From Paracoccaceae bacterium (lineage in GTDB: Bacteria > Pseudomonadota > Alphaproteobacteria > Rhodobacterales > Rhodobacteraceae): DNA of 18,028 nt. Both the position numbers and the translations under genes were made by a program. The DNA lies in assembly GCA_019090405.1 (NCBI GenBank), contig JAHRVZ010000435.1:1-18028 (forward strand). The letters run 5' to 3'. The notes under the pieces are model-generated. The model ran no database searches. It was not told the DNA's origin and saw nothing but the letters and a program-made list of their open reading frames with translations. Shown here one piece after another: positions 1-6,868 of this stretch; position 1 is the first letter of the stretch, and the number at the start of each line of letters is the position of its first letter.

Positions 1-11
1 AAGGAATCAAA

Positions 12-860
12 ATGACAACGCAAATATTTCTGGTGGTGATTGCAGCGGCAATTCTGCACGCGGTCTGGAATGCGTCGATCAAGGATTCGGGTGACAAATT
101 TGTCAACATGGCCGCCGTGATATTGGGGCAGGCACCGCTTGCGGCAGTTTCGCTATTGTTTGTCCCGGTCCCGTTGATTGAATGCCTACCTTACCTGTTG
201 GCTGGTATTGCTTTGCATGTGGGGTATCAGTTCTTTTTACCGCTTTCCTACAAATTTGGTGATCTGACGCTGGTGTACCCAATCGCAAGGGGCATTGCTC
301 CGCTGATCGTGGCCGGCATTTCTGTGTTATTTCTAAATGTCGAACTTAATACCACCGAGATATTCGGAGTGCTGACCATTGCCGTCGGTATCATGAGTCT
401 GGCGATGGTGCGTAAATCTGACGGGCAGCGAAACGGCAAAGCGGTCGTTTTGGCGCTGATCACCGGCTGTTTCATTGCGTCCTATTCACTGGTGGACGGC
501 ACTGGCGCGCGCGTGGCCGGAACAGCTATCGGTTTTTACGGCTGGCTGGCACTAGGCTCGACCGTTGTGTACAGCCTGATTCTGTCGCTGTGGAACCCTG
601 CTATTATCAGACAGGCATTGCGGGTTCGCAAACTTAAGGGACTGCTAGGGGGCAGTGCATCATTCATTGCGTTTTCGCTGGTTATCTGGGCCTTTACGCA
701 GGCTCCGATTGCTTTGGTCACTGCGCTACGTGAAACCAGTATCATATTTGCATTGCTGATAGGTGTGTTTGTTCTAAAAGAAAAACTGAACTTGCTGAAA
801 CTGGTTTCAACGATGCTAACAATTGCCGGAGCAATTGTGCTGAAATTCTCAAAATCATAA
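12..860 (+). CDS. DMT/EamA-family permease (small-molecule exporter)
   Basis: Inner-membrane transporter of 282 residues, the usual length for a ten-helix DMT protein with two EamA repeats. Hydrophobic segments run through the whole chain. The first repeat covers about residues 1-135 and ends in a basic loop (MVRKSDGQRNGK). The second covers about 145-280 and holds the motif TALRETSIIFALLIGVFVLKE, typical of the end of an EamA repeat. The ATG at 12 is preceded by AAGGA at 1-5, so the start is well supported. Members move amino acids, metabolites or drugs, usually outward; the substrate cannot be read from sequence. No neighbour on this strand is close enough to be in its operon within the window, and genes to the left are not visible. 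Confident in the family, not in the substrate. Confidence 0.9.
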   Translation: MTTQIFLVVIAAAILHAVWNASIKDSGDKFVNMAAVILGQAPLAAVSLLFVPVPLIECLPYLLAGIALHVGYQFFLPLSYKFGDLTLVYPIARGIAPLIVAGISVLFLNVELNTTEIFGVLTIAVGIMSLAMVRKSDGQRNGKAVVLALITGCFIASYSLVDGTGARVAGTAIGFYGWLALGSTVVYSLILSLWNPAIIRQALRVRKLKGLLGGSASFIAFSLVIWAFTQAPIALVTALRETSIIFALLIGVFVLKEKLNLLKLVSTMLTIAGAIVLKFSKS

Positions 861-882
861 ATTTCCATATGCCAAAAATACA

Positions 883-910
883 TTCGGAGCCGCGAACAGG
901 CGGCTCCGAA
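883..910. terminator. strong hairpin between convergent genes, terminator-like
   Basis: Perfect 11-bp inverted repeat: TTCGGAGCCGC at 883-893, loop GAACAG, and GCGGCTCCGAA at 900-910. It begins 22 bases after the DMT stop codon. A T-rich run (TGTATTTTTGG) follows it only when read leftward. It therefore looks best as the terminator for leftward transcription coming from aroQ/luxR, and possibly acts in both directions for the convergent DMT gene. Confidence 0.7.
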
Positions 911-1169
911 CTTGTATGAAGGCCCCGAATCGATGGGGATGGATGGAGCCGTTCAAATTTCCGACCCAGACGAGCAAAATTCACATCCGAGCCGGACAGG
1001 TAAGAGAGCCTTGTAAACATCAAGGTTCATTTCCCGGTGTTCCCAGGCCAAAGCCACCACTCACGGAACAATTACAACCTGCCCGTTTCCGCCGCGTCAG
1101 GAAAGTAATGAATTCCATACCTTATTGAGCTGTAACGACTTTGTGATAACTGAAAAAACATGCCCCGCA

Positions 1170-1184
1170 CCAATTTTCAATTGG
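1170..1184 (-). terminator. weak hairpin just downstream of luxR
   Basis: CCAATT (1170-1175), loop TTC, AATTGG (1179-1184). Read leftward it lies 8 bases past the luxR stop codon and is followed about 10 bases later by six T residues (1154-1159). The short AT-rich stem and the displaced T run make it a weak terminator candidate. Confidence 0.3.
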
Positions 1185-1192
1185 GTTGTGGT

Positions 1193-1948
1193 CTAGGCTT
1201 CGATGACAAACATCTGATTTTGCAGAGCCGCTTTGAGCACTGCCTGCGCAGTAGTTTCCACAGACAGTGATGCGCGCGCCAGCCGCAAGTGTTTTTCAAC
1301 CGTGGCCGATGTCAGCCCCATAAGCAACGCGATGTCTTGCGTGGTTTTCCCGTCCCCAACCCATTCAAGCGCTTCGCGCTGTCGAGGCGTCAGTGATCGG
1401 GTCGGCGAAGAATAGGGCAGGGTCAGGATTTTCAGGTGTGCGATATTGTTCATCAACAGGATTTCGTCGCCATGTTCATCCCACACAGCATCAACGTCAT
1501 CCTGACTTAGCCCAGTACGGGCACAAAGTGACATGGCGCCTCTGGATCGTTTGGAGGCCGTGATAAAACCGATTGTATAGCCAACGGTCACGCCCATCCG
1601 GGCGTTAAAATCATAAACCCGCTGCTCTTGTGGCGAGAGCGTTTTGCTGTCCATCATCTGGGCAATCATCCGCCAGCTTGCAGCACCATCATTGTCGCGC
1701 GCCCAACGCGTCATCGGGGCATGAAAAAACAACCCACTATGAACGAATCCATCCACGTATTCATTGCTGTGATTTGTCAAAATGACAAAGTCATTGGGAT
1801 CGCCATAGGATGTTTTCGTCAAATATCGCGTGAACCCGTATATTAACCGATCAAACCCATAGCCCGCCATTTGTTCAGTATGGGTTGTCCATAGCTCTTC
1901 CAGAGTTTGGGCATTTGAAATGAATTTCAGGTATTCCTGCAGCTTCAT
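1193..1948 (-). CDS. LuxR-family transcriptional regulator, orphan, altered autoinducer pocket
   Basis: DNA-binding regulator of 251 residues from the ATG at 1948. An upstream in-frame ATG at 2023 would lie deep inside aroQ and adds a non-homologous leader, so I reject it. Residues 1-175 fit the autoinducer-binding domain. Residues 185-248 are a LuxR/GerE helix-turn-helix (LTPRQREALEW at 186-196, then DGKTTQDIALLMGLTSATVEKH). Aligned by spacing to TraR, the positions W57/Y61/D70/P71/W85 are here Y64/F68/A77/P78/W92. The aspartate that normally holds the lactone amide is therefore an alanine. No LuxI synthase is in the window. The start codon overlaps the aroQ stop as ATGA, with no clear ribosome binding site of its own, so translation is probably coupled. 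The ligand may not be a classical acyl-homoserine lactone. Confidence 0.88.
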   Translation of the reverse strand: MKLQEYLKFISNAQTLEELWTTHTEQMAGYGFDRLIYGFTRYLTKTSYGDPNDFVILTNHSNEYVDGFVHSGLFFHAPMTRWARDNDGAASWRMIAQMMDSKTLSPQEQRVYDFNARMGVTVGYTIGFITASKRSRGAMSLCARTGLSQDDVDAVWDEHGDEILLMNNIAHLKILTLPYSSPTRSLTPRQREALEWVGDGKTTQDIALLMGLTSATVEKHLRLARASLSVETTAQAVLKAALQNQMFVIEA

Positions 1949-2394
1949 CGCCGACCAGCCGCAGTCAGATGTAAAGCCAGAGCATCCAGCGCTAAAAGGT
2001 AGCTTTGCGGACCAAAACCGCAAATTTGCCCTAACGCAACCGGGGCGATAAACGACTTGTGGCGAAACTCTTCGCGGGCGTGAATGTTGGATAGATGCAC
2101 TTCGACCAGCGGCAGCTCAACAGATGAAATGGCGTCCATCAGAGCAACAGATGTGTGGGTAAACGCGCCGGCGTTCAGAATCAGTGCGTCCTGTATGCCT
2201 TTGGCGTCATGGATCGCATCAATCAACACGCCTTCGTGGTTGGACTGAAAGCAAGTGACAGCCATGTCCAACGTCTTGCCGTGATCAACACATGCTGTTT
2301 CCACCATGGCAAGCGTCGTGGACCCATAGATTTCTGGTTGTCGCGTCCCCAAAAGATTCAGGTTGGGGCCATTAAGCACCAATATTTTAGCCAT
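1945..2394 (-). CDS. aroQ: type II 3-dehydroquinate dehydratase
   Basis: Cytoplasmic enzyme that dehydrates 3-dehydroquinate to 3-dehydroshikimate, in the shikimate pathway or in quinate catabolism. It has 149 residues, normal for the dodecameric type II enzyme. Signature elements are all present: NGPNLNLLG (8-16), R18, the general base Y23 in PEIYG, QSNHEG (50-55), NAGAFTHTS (74-82), and EVHLSNIHAREEFRHKS with H100, H105 and R111. I chose the ATG at 2394 because MAKILVLNGPN is the family N-terminus. An ATG at 2412 would add six residues and has GGGGA close in front, so it remains possible. The gene shares ATGA with the downstream luxR. It is not next to accB/accC, where many proteobacteria keep aroQ, so a second or catabolic copy is conceivable. 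Confidence 0.95.
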   Translation of the reverse strand: MAKILVLNGPNLNLLGTRQPEIYGSTTLAMVETACVDHGKTLDMAVTCFQSNHEGVLIDAIHDAKGIQDALILNAGAFTHTSVALMDAISSVELPLVEVHLSNIHAREEFRHKSFIAPVALGQICGFGPQSYLLALDALALHLTAAGRR

Positions 2395-2423
2395 AAACTG
2401 TTTATCCCACATCGATCCCCACT

Positions 2424-2452
2424 TTTAGACGGGAAAATTGGATGTGAGTCCA
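2424..2452 (-). promoter_or_regulatory. candidate promoter for aroQ-luxR
   Basis: Read leftward: -35-like TGGACT (2452-2447), a 17-base spacer, then -10-like TCTAAA (2429-2424). Each box matches the sigma-70 consensus at four of six positions. It sits 30 bases upstream of the preferred aroQ start. Spacing and position are right, but the boxes are weak. Confidence 0.3.
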
Positions 2453-2618
2453 GTGTCCAGATGCCTCGATAGACGCTTTGTCCTGTTGAATACATTACTT
2501 TTTGCAAACATTGCTGAACCCCTTTGTTTTGAAATCCGCAGGTTACTCGTGATTTGTCCTTTTGAATGTGGTCCACTAGCGTTTGCGAAACCAAAGAATC
2601 GCAAGGTGAACCTGTGAG

Positions 2619-3275
2619 ATGACCAAAGAATACCATCAAACTGTTTATGCGCCGCCAAAAGGCGCGGCTGACCTTTTGCTGATCCGTCACGGCCAAACCG
2701 AACCGGCGCGCCCCGGTTATTCGTTTCCGATGGTCGATGGGCATGGTGACCCGGCGCTTCATCCCAATGGCGAGGCACAGGCCATCGCAGTAGGAGAGTT
2801 TCTGAAACGTGACCCGATTGATGCGATCTATGTGACTACGTTGCGTCGCACGCACCAGACAGCAGCACCTTTGGCGGCACATCTGGGGTTGGTTCCGATG
2901 GTCGAAGCAGATCTGCGCGAGGTTTGTTTGGGTGACTGGGATGGCGGTTTGTACAGGATCAAGGCTGCCGAAAACGACCCTTGTTTTATCCGTGCCAATC
3001 AACGTCAGGAATGGGGTGAAATACCCGGTGCTGAAACCACTACCATTGTGCATAACCGCGTGCGCGCGGGATTATTGCGCATTGCGTCGCGTCATACGGA
3101 CCAAAGGGTCGCGGTGGTAGTGCATGGCGGCGTGATTGGTGCGGCGATGTCCATTGCCAGCGGTGCTGAACCGTTTGCCTTTAACGGAGCTGCCAATGGT
3201 TCGATCAGCCGTATTGTCGTTCTGGGCGACAAGATGAGCGTTAAGGGTTTTAACAACAGTTCACATTTGCTTTGA
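2619..3275 (+). CDS. histidine phosphatase family protein (phosphoglycerate mutase-like)
   Basis: Cytoplasmic phosphatase or mutase-fold protein of 218 residues. The catalytic RHGQT is at 23-27, with nucleophile H24. The phosphate-binding region is TTLRRTHQT (73-81), the acid is probably E101, and the second catalytic histidine H169 lies in VVVHGG. All core residues are therefore in place, unlike the paralogue at 10012. The ATG at 2619 has AAGGTGA at 2603-2609, nine bases upstream. It is transcribed divergently from aroQ across a 224-base gap and convergently to the next gene. The substrate is not deducible: the superfamily covers phosphosugar, phosphoprotein and nucleotide phosphatases. Confidence 0.88.
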   Translation: MTKEYHQTVYAPPKGAADLLLIRHGQTEPARPGYSFPMVDGHGDPALHPNGEAQAIAVGEFLKRDPIDAIYVTTLRRTHQTAAPLAAHLGLVPMVEADLREVCLGDWDGGLYRIKAAENDPCFIRANQRQEWGEIPGAETTTIVHNRVRAGLLRIASRHTDQRVAVVVHGGVIGAAMSIASGAEPFAFNGAANGSISRIVVLGDKMSVKGFNNSSHLL

Positions 3276-3288
3276 AGCAAGTCCAAAG

Positions 3289-3348
3289 CGCGCCGAGGGC
3301 GCGGAAAATTTGAAATTTTCCGGTCCGTTTTCTTTCAAAGAAAACGGA
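3289..3348. terminator. three consecutive hairpins between convergent genes
   Basis: Three inverted repeats lie in series in the 111-base convergent gap. The first is CGCGCC / GGCGCG (3289-3294 and 3298-3303, loop GAG). The second has arms CGGAAAATTT / AAATTTTCCG (3302-3311 and 3313-3322) around one G. The third has arms TCCGTTTTCTTT / AAAGAAAACGGA (3324-3335 and 3337-3348) around one C. The first two share bases 3302-3303, so they compete. T-rich stretches occur on both strands. This fits a bidirectional terminator for the phosphatase gene and the leftward oxidoreductase gene. Confidence 0.7.
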
Positions 3349-3386
3349 TGCTAGAATATCGCCCGTGGATCATATCCGCATAGACC

Positions 3387-4382
3387 TTAGTTGGGTGTCA
3401 CGACAATTTTGCCCAACACTTTCCGGTCCTGTATCATCACCAGAGCATCCGCTGCTTTTTCCAGTGGGAATGAGGCACTTATACGAGGTTTAATTTTGCC
3501 GTCGGCATACATCTGAAACAGTTCGGCCACGTTTGCCGCATGTCCTTTTGGATCACGCCGTGTTGAGTCACCCCAAAACACTCCGACAATCTGGCAGCCT
3601 TTGAGCAACGTCAGATTCAGCGGGATTTTTGGAATTCCGGCCGGGAAACCAACAACCAGAAAACGGCCTTCCCATGCAATAGCACGAATGGCCGGTTCGG
3701 CGTATTCCCCGCCAACCGCATCATAAACCACATCAACGCCATCAGGCCCGGCCAGACGCTTGATTTCAGCAGACAACGCCTTTTGCGCATCGCGATCCAA
3801 TTCGCGTGGATAAACCAAAGTTTCATCAGCCCCAAGATCACGGCAAAACCGGGCCTTGTCCTCGGACGACACAGCGGCGATCACGCGTGCGCCCGCGGCC
3901 TTGCCCAGTTCGATAGCTGAGACACCGACACCACCGGCGGCTCCGAGAATCAAAAGTGTTTCACCGGGCTGAATTTTAGCACGATCCTTAAGCGCGTAAT
4001 GTGACGTGCCGTAGGTGAAAATCAGACAGGCCGCAGCGTCATATGGCATGTCATCCGGAATATGAATCAAACTGGCCGCAGGCGCCACCAAATGGGTGGC
4101 GAATCCGCCGTTTCCGGGCAACCCAAGCACACGATCCCCAACGCTAAAGCCTTGAACATCCTCACCAATCGCCAATACGTCACCGGCAATCTCTCCGCCT
4201 GGGGCAAATGGGCGCTGCGGGCGTACCTGATACATATCGCGGATTATCAACGTGTCTGGAAAATTCACTCCGCACGCCCGTACACGCACTAATACTTCGC
4301 CTTTTTTCGGTTCAGGCGTGGGGATGTCGGTTAACTCCAGCGCCTCTGGGCCACCAGTTTTAGTGCTTAACATTGCTCGCAT
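3387..4382 (-). CDS. NADPH:quinone oxidoreductase-type medium-chain dehydrogenase
   Basis: Zinc-free MDR-superfamily oxidoreductase of 331 residues, the usual length. The GroES-like N-terminal domain (about 1-120) has GGEIAG at 62-67 where zinc enzymes have GHE, so no catalytic zinc is expected. The Rossmann domain carries the nucleotide loop GAAGGVG (147-153). The C-terminus (ASFPLEKAADALVMIQDRKVLGKIVV) is typical of the QOR/enoyl-reductase group. The ATG at 4382 has AAGGAG six bases upstream (4389-4394), a strong start. It probably reduces quinones or alpha,beta-unsaturated carbonyls with NADPH. It is divergent from the acyl-CoA dehydrogenase operon across 164 bases. An acyl-CoA-linked enoyl reductase role is possible but not shown. 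Confidence 0.88.
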   Translation of the reverse strand: MRAMLSTKTGGPEALELTDIPTPEPKKGEVLVRVRACGVNFPDTLIIRDMYQVRPQRPFAPGGEIAGDVLAIGEDVQGFSVGDRVLGLPGNGGFATHLVAPAASLIHIPDDMPYDAAACLIFTYGTSHYALKDRAKIQPGETLLILGAAGGVGVSAIELGKAAGARVIAAVSSEDKARFCRDLGADETLVYPRELDRDAQKALSAEIKRLAGPDGVDVVYDAVGGEYAEPAIRAIAWEGRFLVVGFPAGIPKIPLNLTLLKGCQIVGVFWGDSTRRDPKGHAANVAELFQMYADGKIKPRISASFPLEKAADALVMIQDRKVLGKIVVTPN

Positions 4383-4546
4383 TTTAGTCTCCTTGATCTG
4401 TCGCGCGCATCATTTCATGAAGGCAGACCCGTGTCATCCCTCCATGTCATTCTCGTGTTGCTAAACCGCAAAACAATCTTGTTATTCCAAATATGAAATG
4501 CAATTCTGCACAGCGGAATATTTGAGTCGATTAACGTGGGGGGATA
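4383..4546. promoter_or_regulatory. divergent control region of QOR gene and acyl-CoA dehydrogenase operon
   Basis: This 164-base gap must hold the promoters of both divergent units. An inverted repeat TATTCC (4483-4488) and GGAATA (4515-4520), with 26 bases between, brackets two TGCA boxes (4499-4502 and 4507-4510) about 40 bases before the operon start. These could form a regulator site, perhaps for the IclR protein encoded at the operon's end. No convincing -35/-10 pair is visible. Confidence 0.35.
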
Positions 4547-5719
4547 ATGTCGTCACTTAGCACCGATCCAGATCAATTTCGCGCTGAGTTGCGCGACTGG
4601 TTAGAGCAGAACTGCCCCGCAGAAATGCGCGATGCGAGCACCGCTGAAGACAATATTTGTTGGGGTGGCAGGACTTGGGTCTTTCAGTCAAATGCCCAGC
4701 GGATATGGCTGGAACGCATGGCGGCAAAGGGGTTGACGGTTCCGACGTGGCCAACAGCCTTTGGGGGCGCCGGGCTGGACCGGGCCTGTGAAAAGATATT
4801 TCAACAGGAAATGGGGCGGATCAATGCACGCCCGCCGCTGCTTAGTTTTGGTATCTGGATGCTTGGACCGGCCTTGTTGCATTTTGGCACTGAACAGCAA
4901 AAACAGCACTATCTGCCGCCAATTGCACGTGGTGAGTTGCGCTGGTGTCAGGGCTATTCCGAACCAGGAGCAGGGTCGGATCTGGCTTCGGTTCAGACCA
5001 GGTGCGATGACAAAGGTGATTATTGGCTGGTGAATGGCCAGAAGGTCTGGACCTCATATGCGGACAAGGCCGATTGGATTTTCGCGCTGGTGCGCACAGA
5101 TCGCGACGCCAAAAAACACCTGGGTATTTCTTTTGTGCTAATCGACATGGCATCGGCTGGTGTCACAACGCGACCGATCAAATTGATTTCCGGTGTATCG
5201 CCGTTCTGCGAGACATTTTTTGACGATGTGAAATTCCCCAAGGACCAGGTTGTTGGCACCGTCAATCGCGGCTGGGATGTGGCGAAATACTTGCTGACCC
5301 ACGAGCGCGAGATGATCAGCGCTGGCGGGCAAGGTCTTGGCGGTGGACGCGCGTTAGGGGCTGTTTTGGCAGAACAGTCCGGCGGGCTGACAGACGCCAC
5401 ATTACGGGCGGCTGCATTGAAATCCGAGGTTGATGCACTGGCAATTGGGCTGACACTTGAGCGCTATAAAGATCAGGCCGAAGGTGGCGAAGGTGTTGGC
5501 GATGCCTCTGCAATGCTGAAATATGTCGGCACCGAGCTGAACAAGCAACGCCACGAATTGATGATGTCCGCCAGCGGAAGTGATGCGCTGCAATGGGATG
5601 GCAAGAGCGGCGCTGATCCGGCCGATTGGCTGCGTACCAAGGCCAATTCAATCGAAGGTGGCACCTCCGAAGTGATGCTTGGCATCATTTCGCGGCGTGT
5701 TCTGGGGCTGGGGGCGTAA
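4547..5719 (+). CDS. acyl-CoA dehydrogenase, catalytic-type subunit of a probable heteromer
   Basis: FAD enzyme fold that forms the 2,3-double bond of an acyl-CoA, the first beta-oxidation step. It has 390 residues. The N-terminal helical domain is followed by the FAD-binding loop YSEPGAGSD (137-145) and WTS (168-170). Two candidate glutamate bases are visible. E253 in LLTHERE sits where isovaleryl-CoA dehydrogenase and the mycobacterial ChsE4 place theirs. E370 in IEGGTSE is near the MCAD-type position. The RxQFG motif that normally binds the FAD pyrophosphate from the neighbouring subunit is absent. The next gene starts three bases downstream and has the opposite pattern, so the two probably form an alpha2-beta2 enzyme. 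The start has a G-rich ribosome site (GTGGGGGGA) just upstream. It is the first gene of the operon. Confidence 0.93.
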   Translation: MSSLSTDPDQFRAELRDWLEQNCPAEMRDASTAEDNICWGGRTWVFQSNAQRIWLERMAAKGLTVPTWPTAFGGAGLDRACEKIFQQEMGRINARPPLLSFGIWMLGPALLHFGTEQQKQHYLPPIARGELRWCQGYSEPGAGSDLASVQTRCDDKGDYWLVNGQKVWTSYADKADWIFALVRTDRDAKKHLGISFVLIDMASAGVTTRPIKLISGVSPFCETFFDDVKFPKDQVVGTVNRGWDVAKYLLTHEREMISAGGQGLGGGRALGAVLAEQSGGLTDATLRAAALKSEVDALAIGLTLERYKDQAEGGEGVGDASAMLKYVGTELNKQRHELMMSASGSDALQWDGKSGADPADWLRTKANSIEGGTSEVMLGIISRRVLGLGA

Positions 5720-5722
5720 ACC

Positions 5723-6838
5723 ATGGCAAACCTGACAAGATCCGAAGAAGAAGTCATGCTCGCCGATGCCGCACGTGGTTTTCTGGACGACGCGGCCCCG
5801 GTGTCACATTTGCGAAAATTGCGCGATGCGGGCAAAACCCACGATCCCAGTTTGTGGAAAGACATGGCGGCGATGGGTTGGAGCGGCATTCTGGTGCCGG
5901 AATCCGCTGGTGGGTCTGACATGGGTCATGCGGCTGCCGGGATTTTGGCGGCTGAAATGGGCAAAACACTGGTTTGCAGTCCGTTTCTGTCCAGTGCGGT
6001 GATTGCCGCAACTGCTTTGCGTCAGGTGACGGGAGAGCGCAGCGCCGCGGCTCTTGCCGGGATTGCTGCTGGCGACGTAACCTATGCTTTGGCCATTGAT
6101 GAGGGCAATAAATTTGCACCTGACTCGACCAGTCTGGTTGCTGAACGTTTGGGCAATGGGTTTCGGCTGAATGGGTGCAAGACATTTGTCGTTGATGGTG
6201 GGTTTGCCGACCATCTGCTGGTTCTGGCCCGCACAGATGAGGGGTTGACGCTGTTTGATCTGCCCAAAGATCGCGATGGAATAAGCTGTAATGCGCAATC
6301 CATGATCGACAGTCGTGATGCCGCCCGTATTGATTTTGAAAATGTCGAGGCAACGGGCGACAATGTGGTTGGCACCGTTGATGACGCGATGCGTGTTCTG
6401 AAACCCGCACTTGAAGCCGGGCAGGCGGCACTGGCGGCGGAAATGACCGGATTGGCGGCGGGGGCATTCGGTATGACCGTTGACTATCTGAAGGAACGAA
6501 AACAATTTGGGACCGTCATCGGCAATTTTCAGGCCTTGCAACATCGCGCCGCCCACCTGTGGTGCGAGATCGAAGTCACGGCCTCGGCAGTGATCAATGC
6601 CGGGCGCGTGCTGGATAATGATCCCGATAACGCAGCGTTTGCCGTTTCACTGGCCAAGGCGCGTGCTATGGATACTGCGAAACTTGCCGTGATCGAGGGT
6701 GTGCAGATGCATGGCGGTATCGGTATGACTGATGCCTTTGATATGGGCTTTTATATGAAACGGGCGCGGGTTGCGGCGGAATGGCTGGGTGATTACGGAT
6801 ATCACGCAGAACAGGTCGCGCGTTCGCGTGGATTTTAA
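5723..6838 (+). CDS. acyl-CoA dehydrogenase, partner subunit of a probable heteromer
   Basis: Acyl-CoA dehydrogenase-fold protein of 371 residues. The C-terminal helical domain keeps RKQFG (259-263) with NFQALQH behind it, and MHGGIGMT (329-336), the elements that clasp the adenine end of FAD in a neighbouring subunit. The SEPGAGSD loop is missing; the corresponding stretch reads YALAIDEGNKFAPDS (121-135). The glutamate-bearing EGT segment near the C-terminus is also missing. This complements the upstream subunit and resembles the non-catalytic partners of heteromeric steroid acyl-CoA dehydrogenases (FadE27/ChsE5 type). The start lies three bases after the previous stop, which suggests coupled, equimolar synthesis. 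It is unlikely to be active alone. Confidence 0.92.
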   Translation: MANLTRSEEEVMLADAARGFLDDAAPVSHLRKLRDAGKTHDPSLWKDMAAMGWSGILVPESAGGSDMGHAAAGILAAEMGKTLVCSPFLSSAVIAATALRQVTGERSAAALAGIAAGDVTYALAIDEGNKFAPDSTSLVAERLGNGFRLNGCKTFVVDGGFADHLLVLARTDEGLTLFDLPKDRDGISCNAQSMIDSRDAARIDFENVEATGDNVVGTVDDAMRVLKPALEAGQAALAAEMTGLAAGAFGMTVDYLKERKQFGTVIGNFQALQHRAAHLWCEIEVTASAVINAGRVLDNDPDNAAFAVSLAKARAMDTAKLAVIEGVQMHGGIGMTDAFDMGFYMKRARVAAEWLGDYGYHAEQVARSRGF

Positions 6839-6868
6839 ATAATAACAATTGATTAGACGGGAAACTTA

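Larger units (their letters stand above)
861..1192. other. 332-base gap between DMT gene and luxR
   Basis: This gap holds the strong hairpin at 883-910 and a weaker one at 1170-1184. A 70-codon rightward open frame at 916-1128 has no ribosome binding site in front of it (bases before the ATG are CCGAACTTGT). Its product is basic and proline-rich (for example RPKPPLTEQ near residue 46) and matches no family I can name. I do not call it a gene. A repeated or degenerate element is possible. Confidence 0.5.

Noticed and set aside
1949..2023. N-terminally extended luxR start at 2023
   Set aside because: The 25 extra residues fall inside aroQ in another frame and do not resemble LuxR N-termini. 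The ATGA overlap at 1945-1948 is the natural start.
2358..3053. 231-codon leftward open frame spanning the aroQ start, the gap and the phosphatase gene
   Set aside because: It conflicts with two well-supported genes, lacks a ribosome site and has a cysteine/arginine-rich, non-family sequence.
5754..6556. Long leftward open frames (237 and 250 codons) opposite the second acyl-CoA dehydrogenase
   Set aside because: They lie fully inside a gene with clear family motifs. Their products are low-complexity (runs of H, P, Q, R) and match no fold, and they overlap each other.
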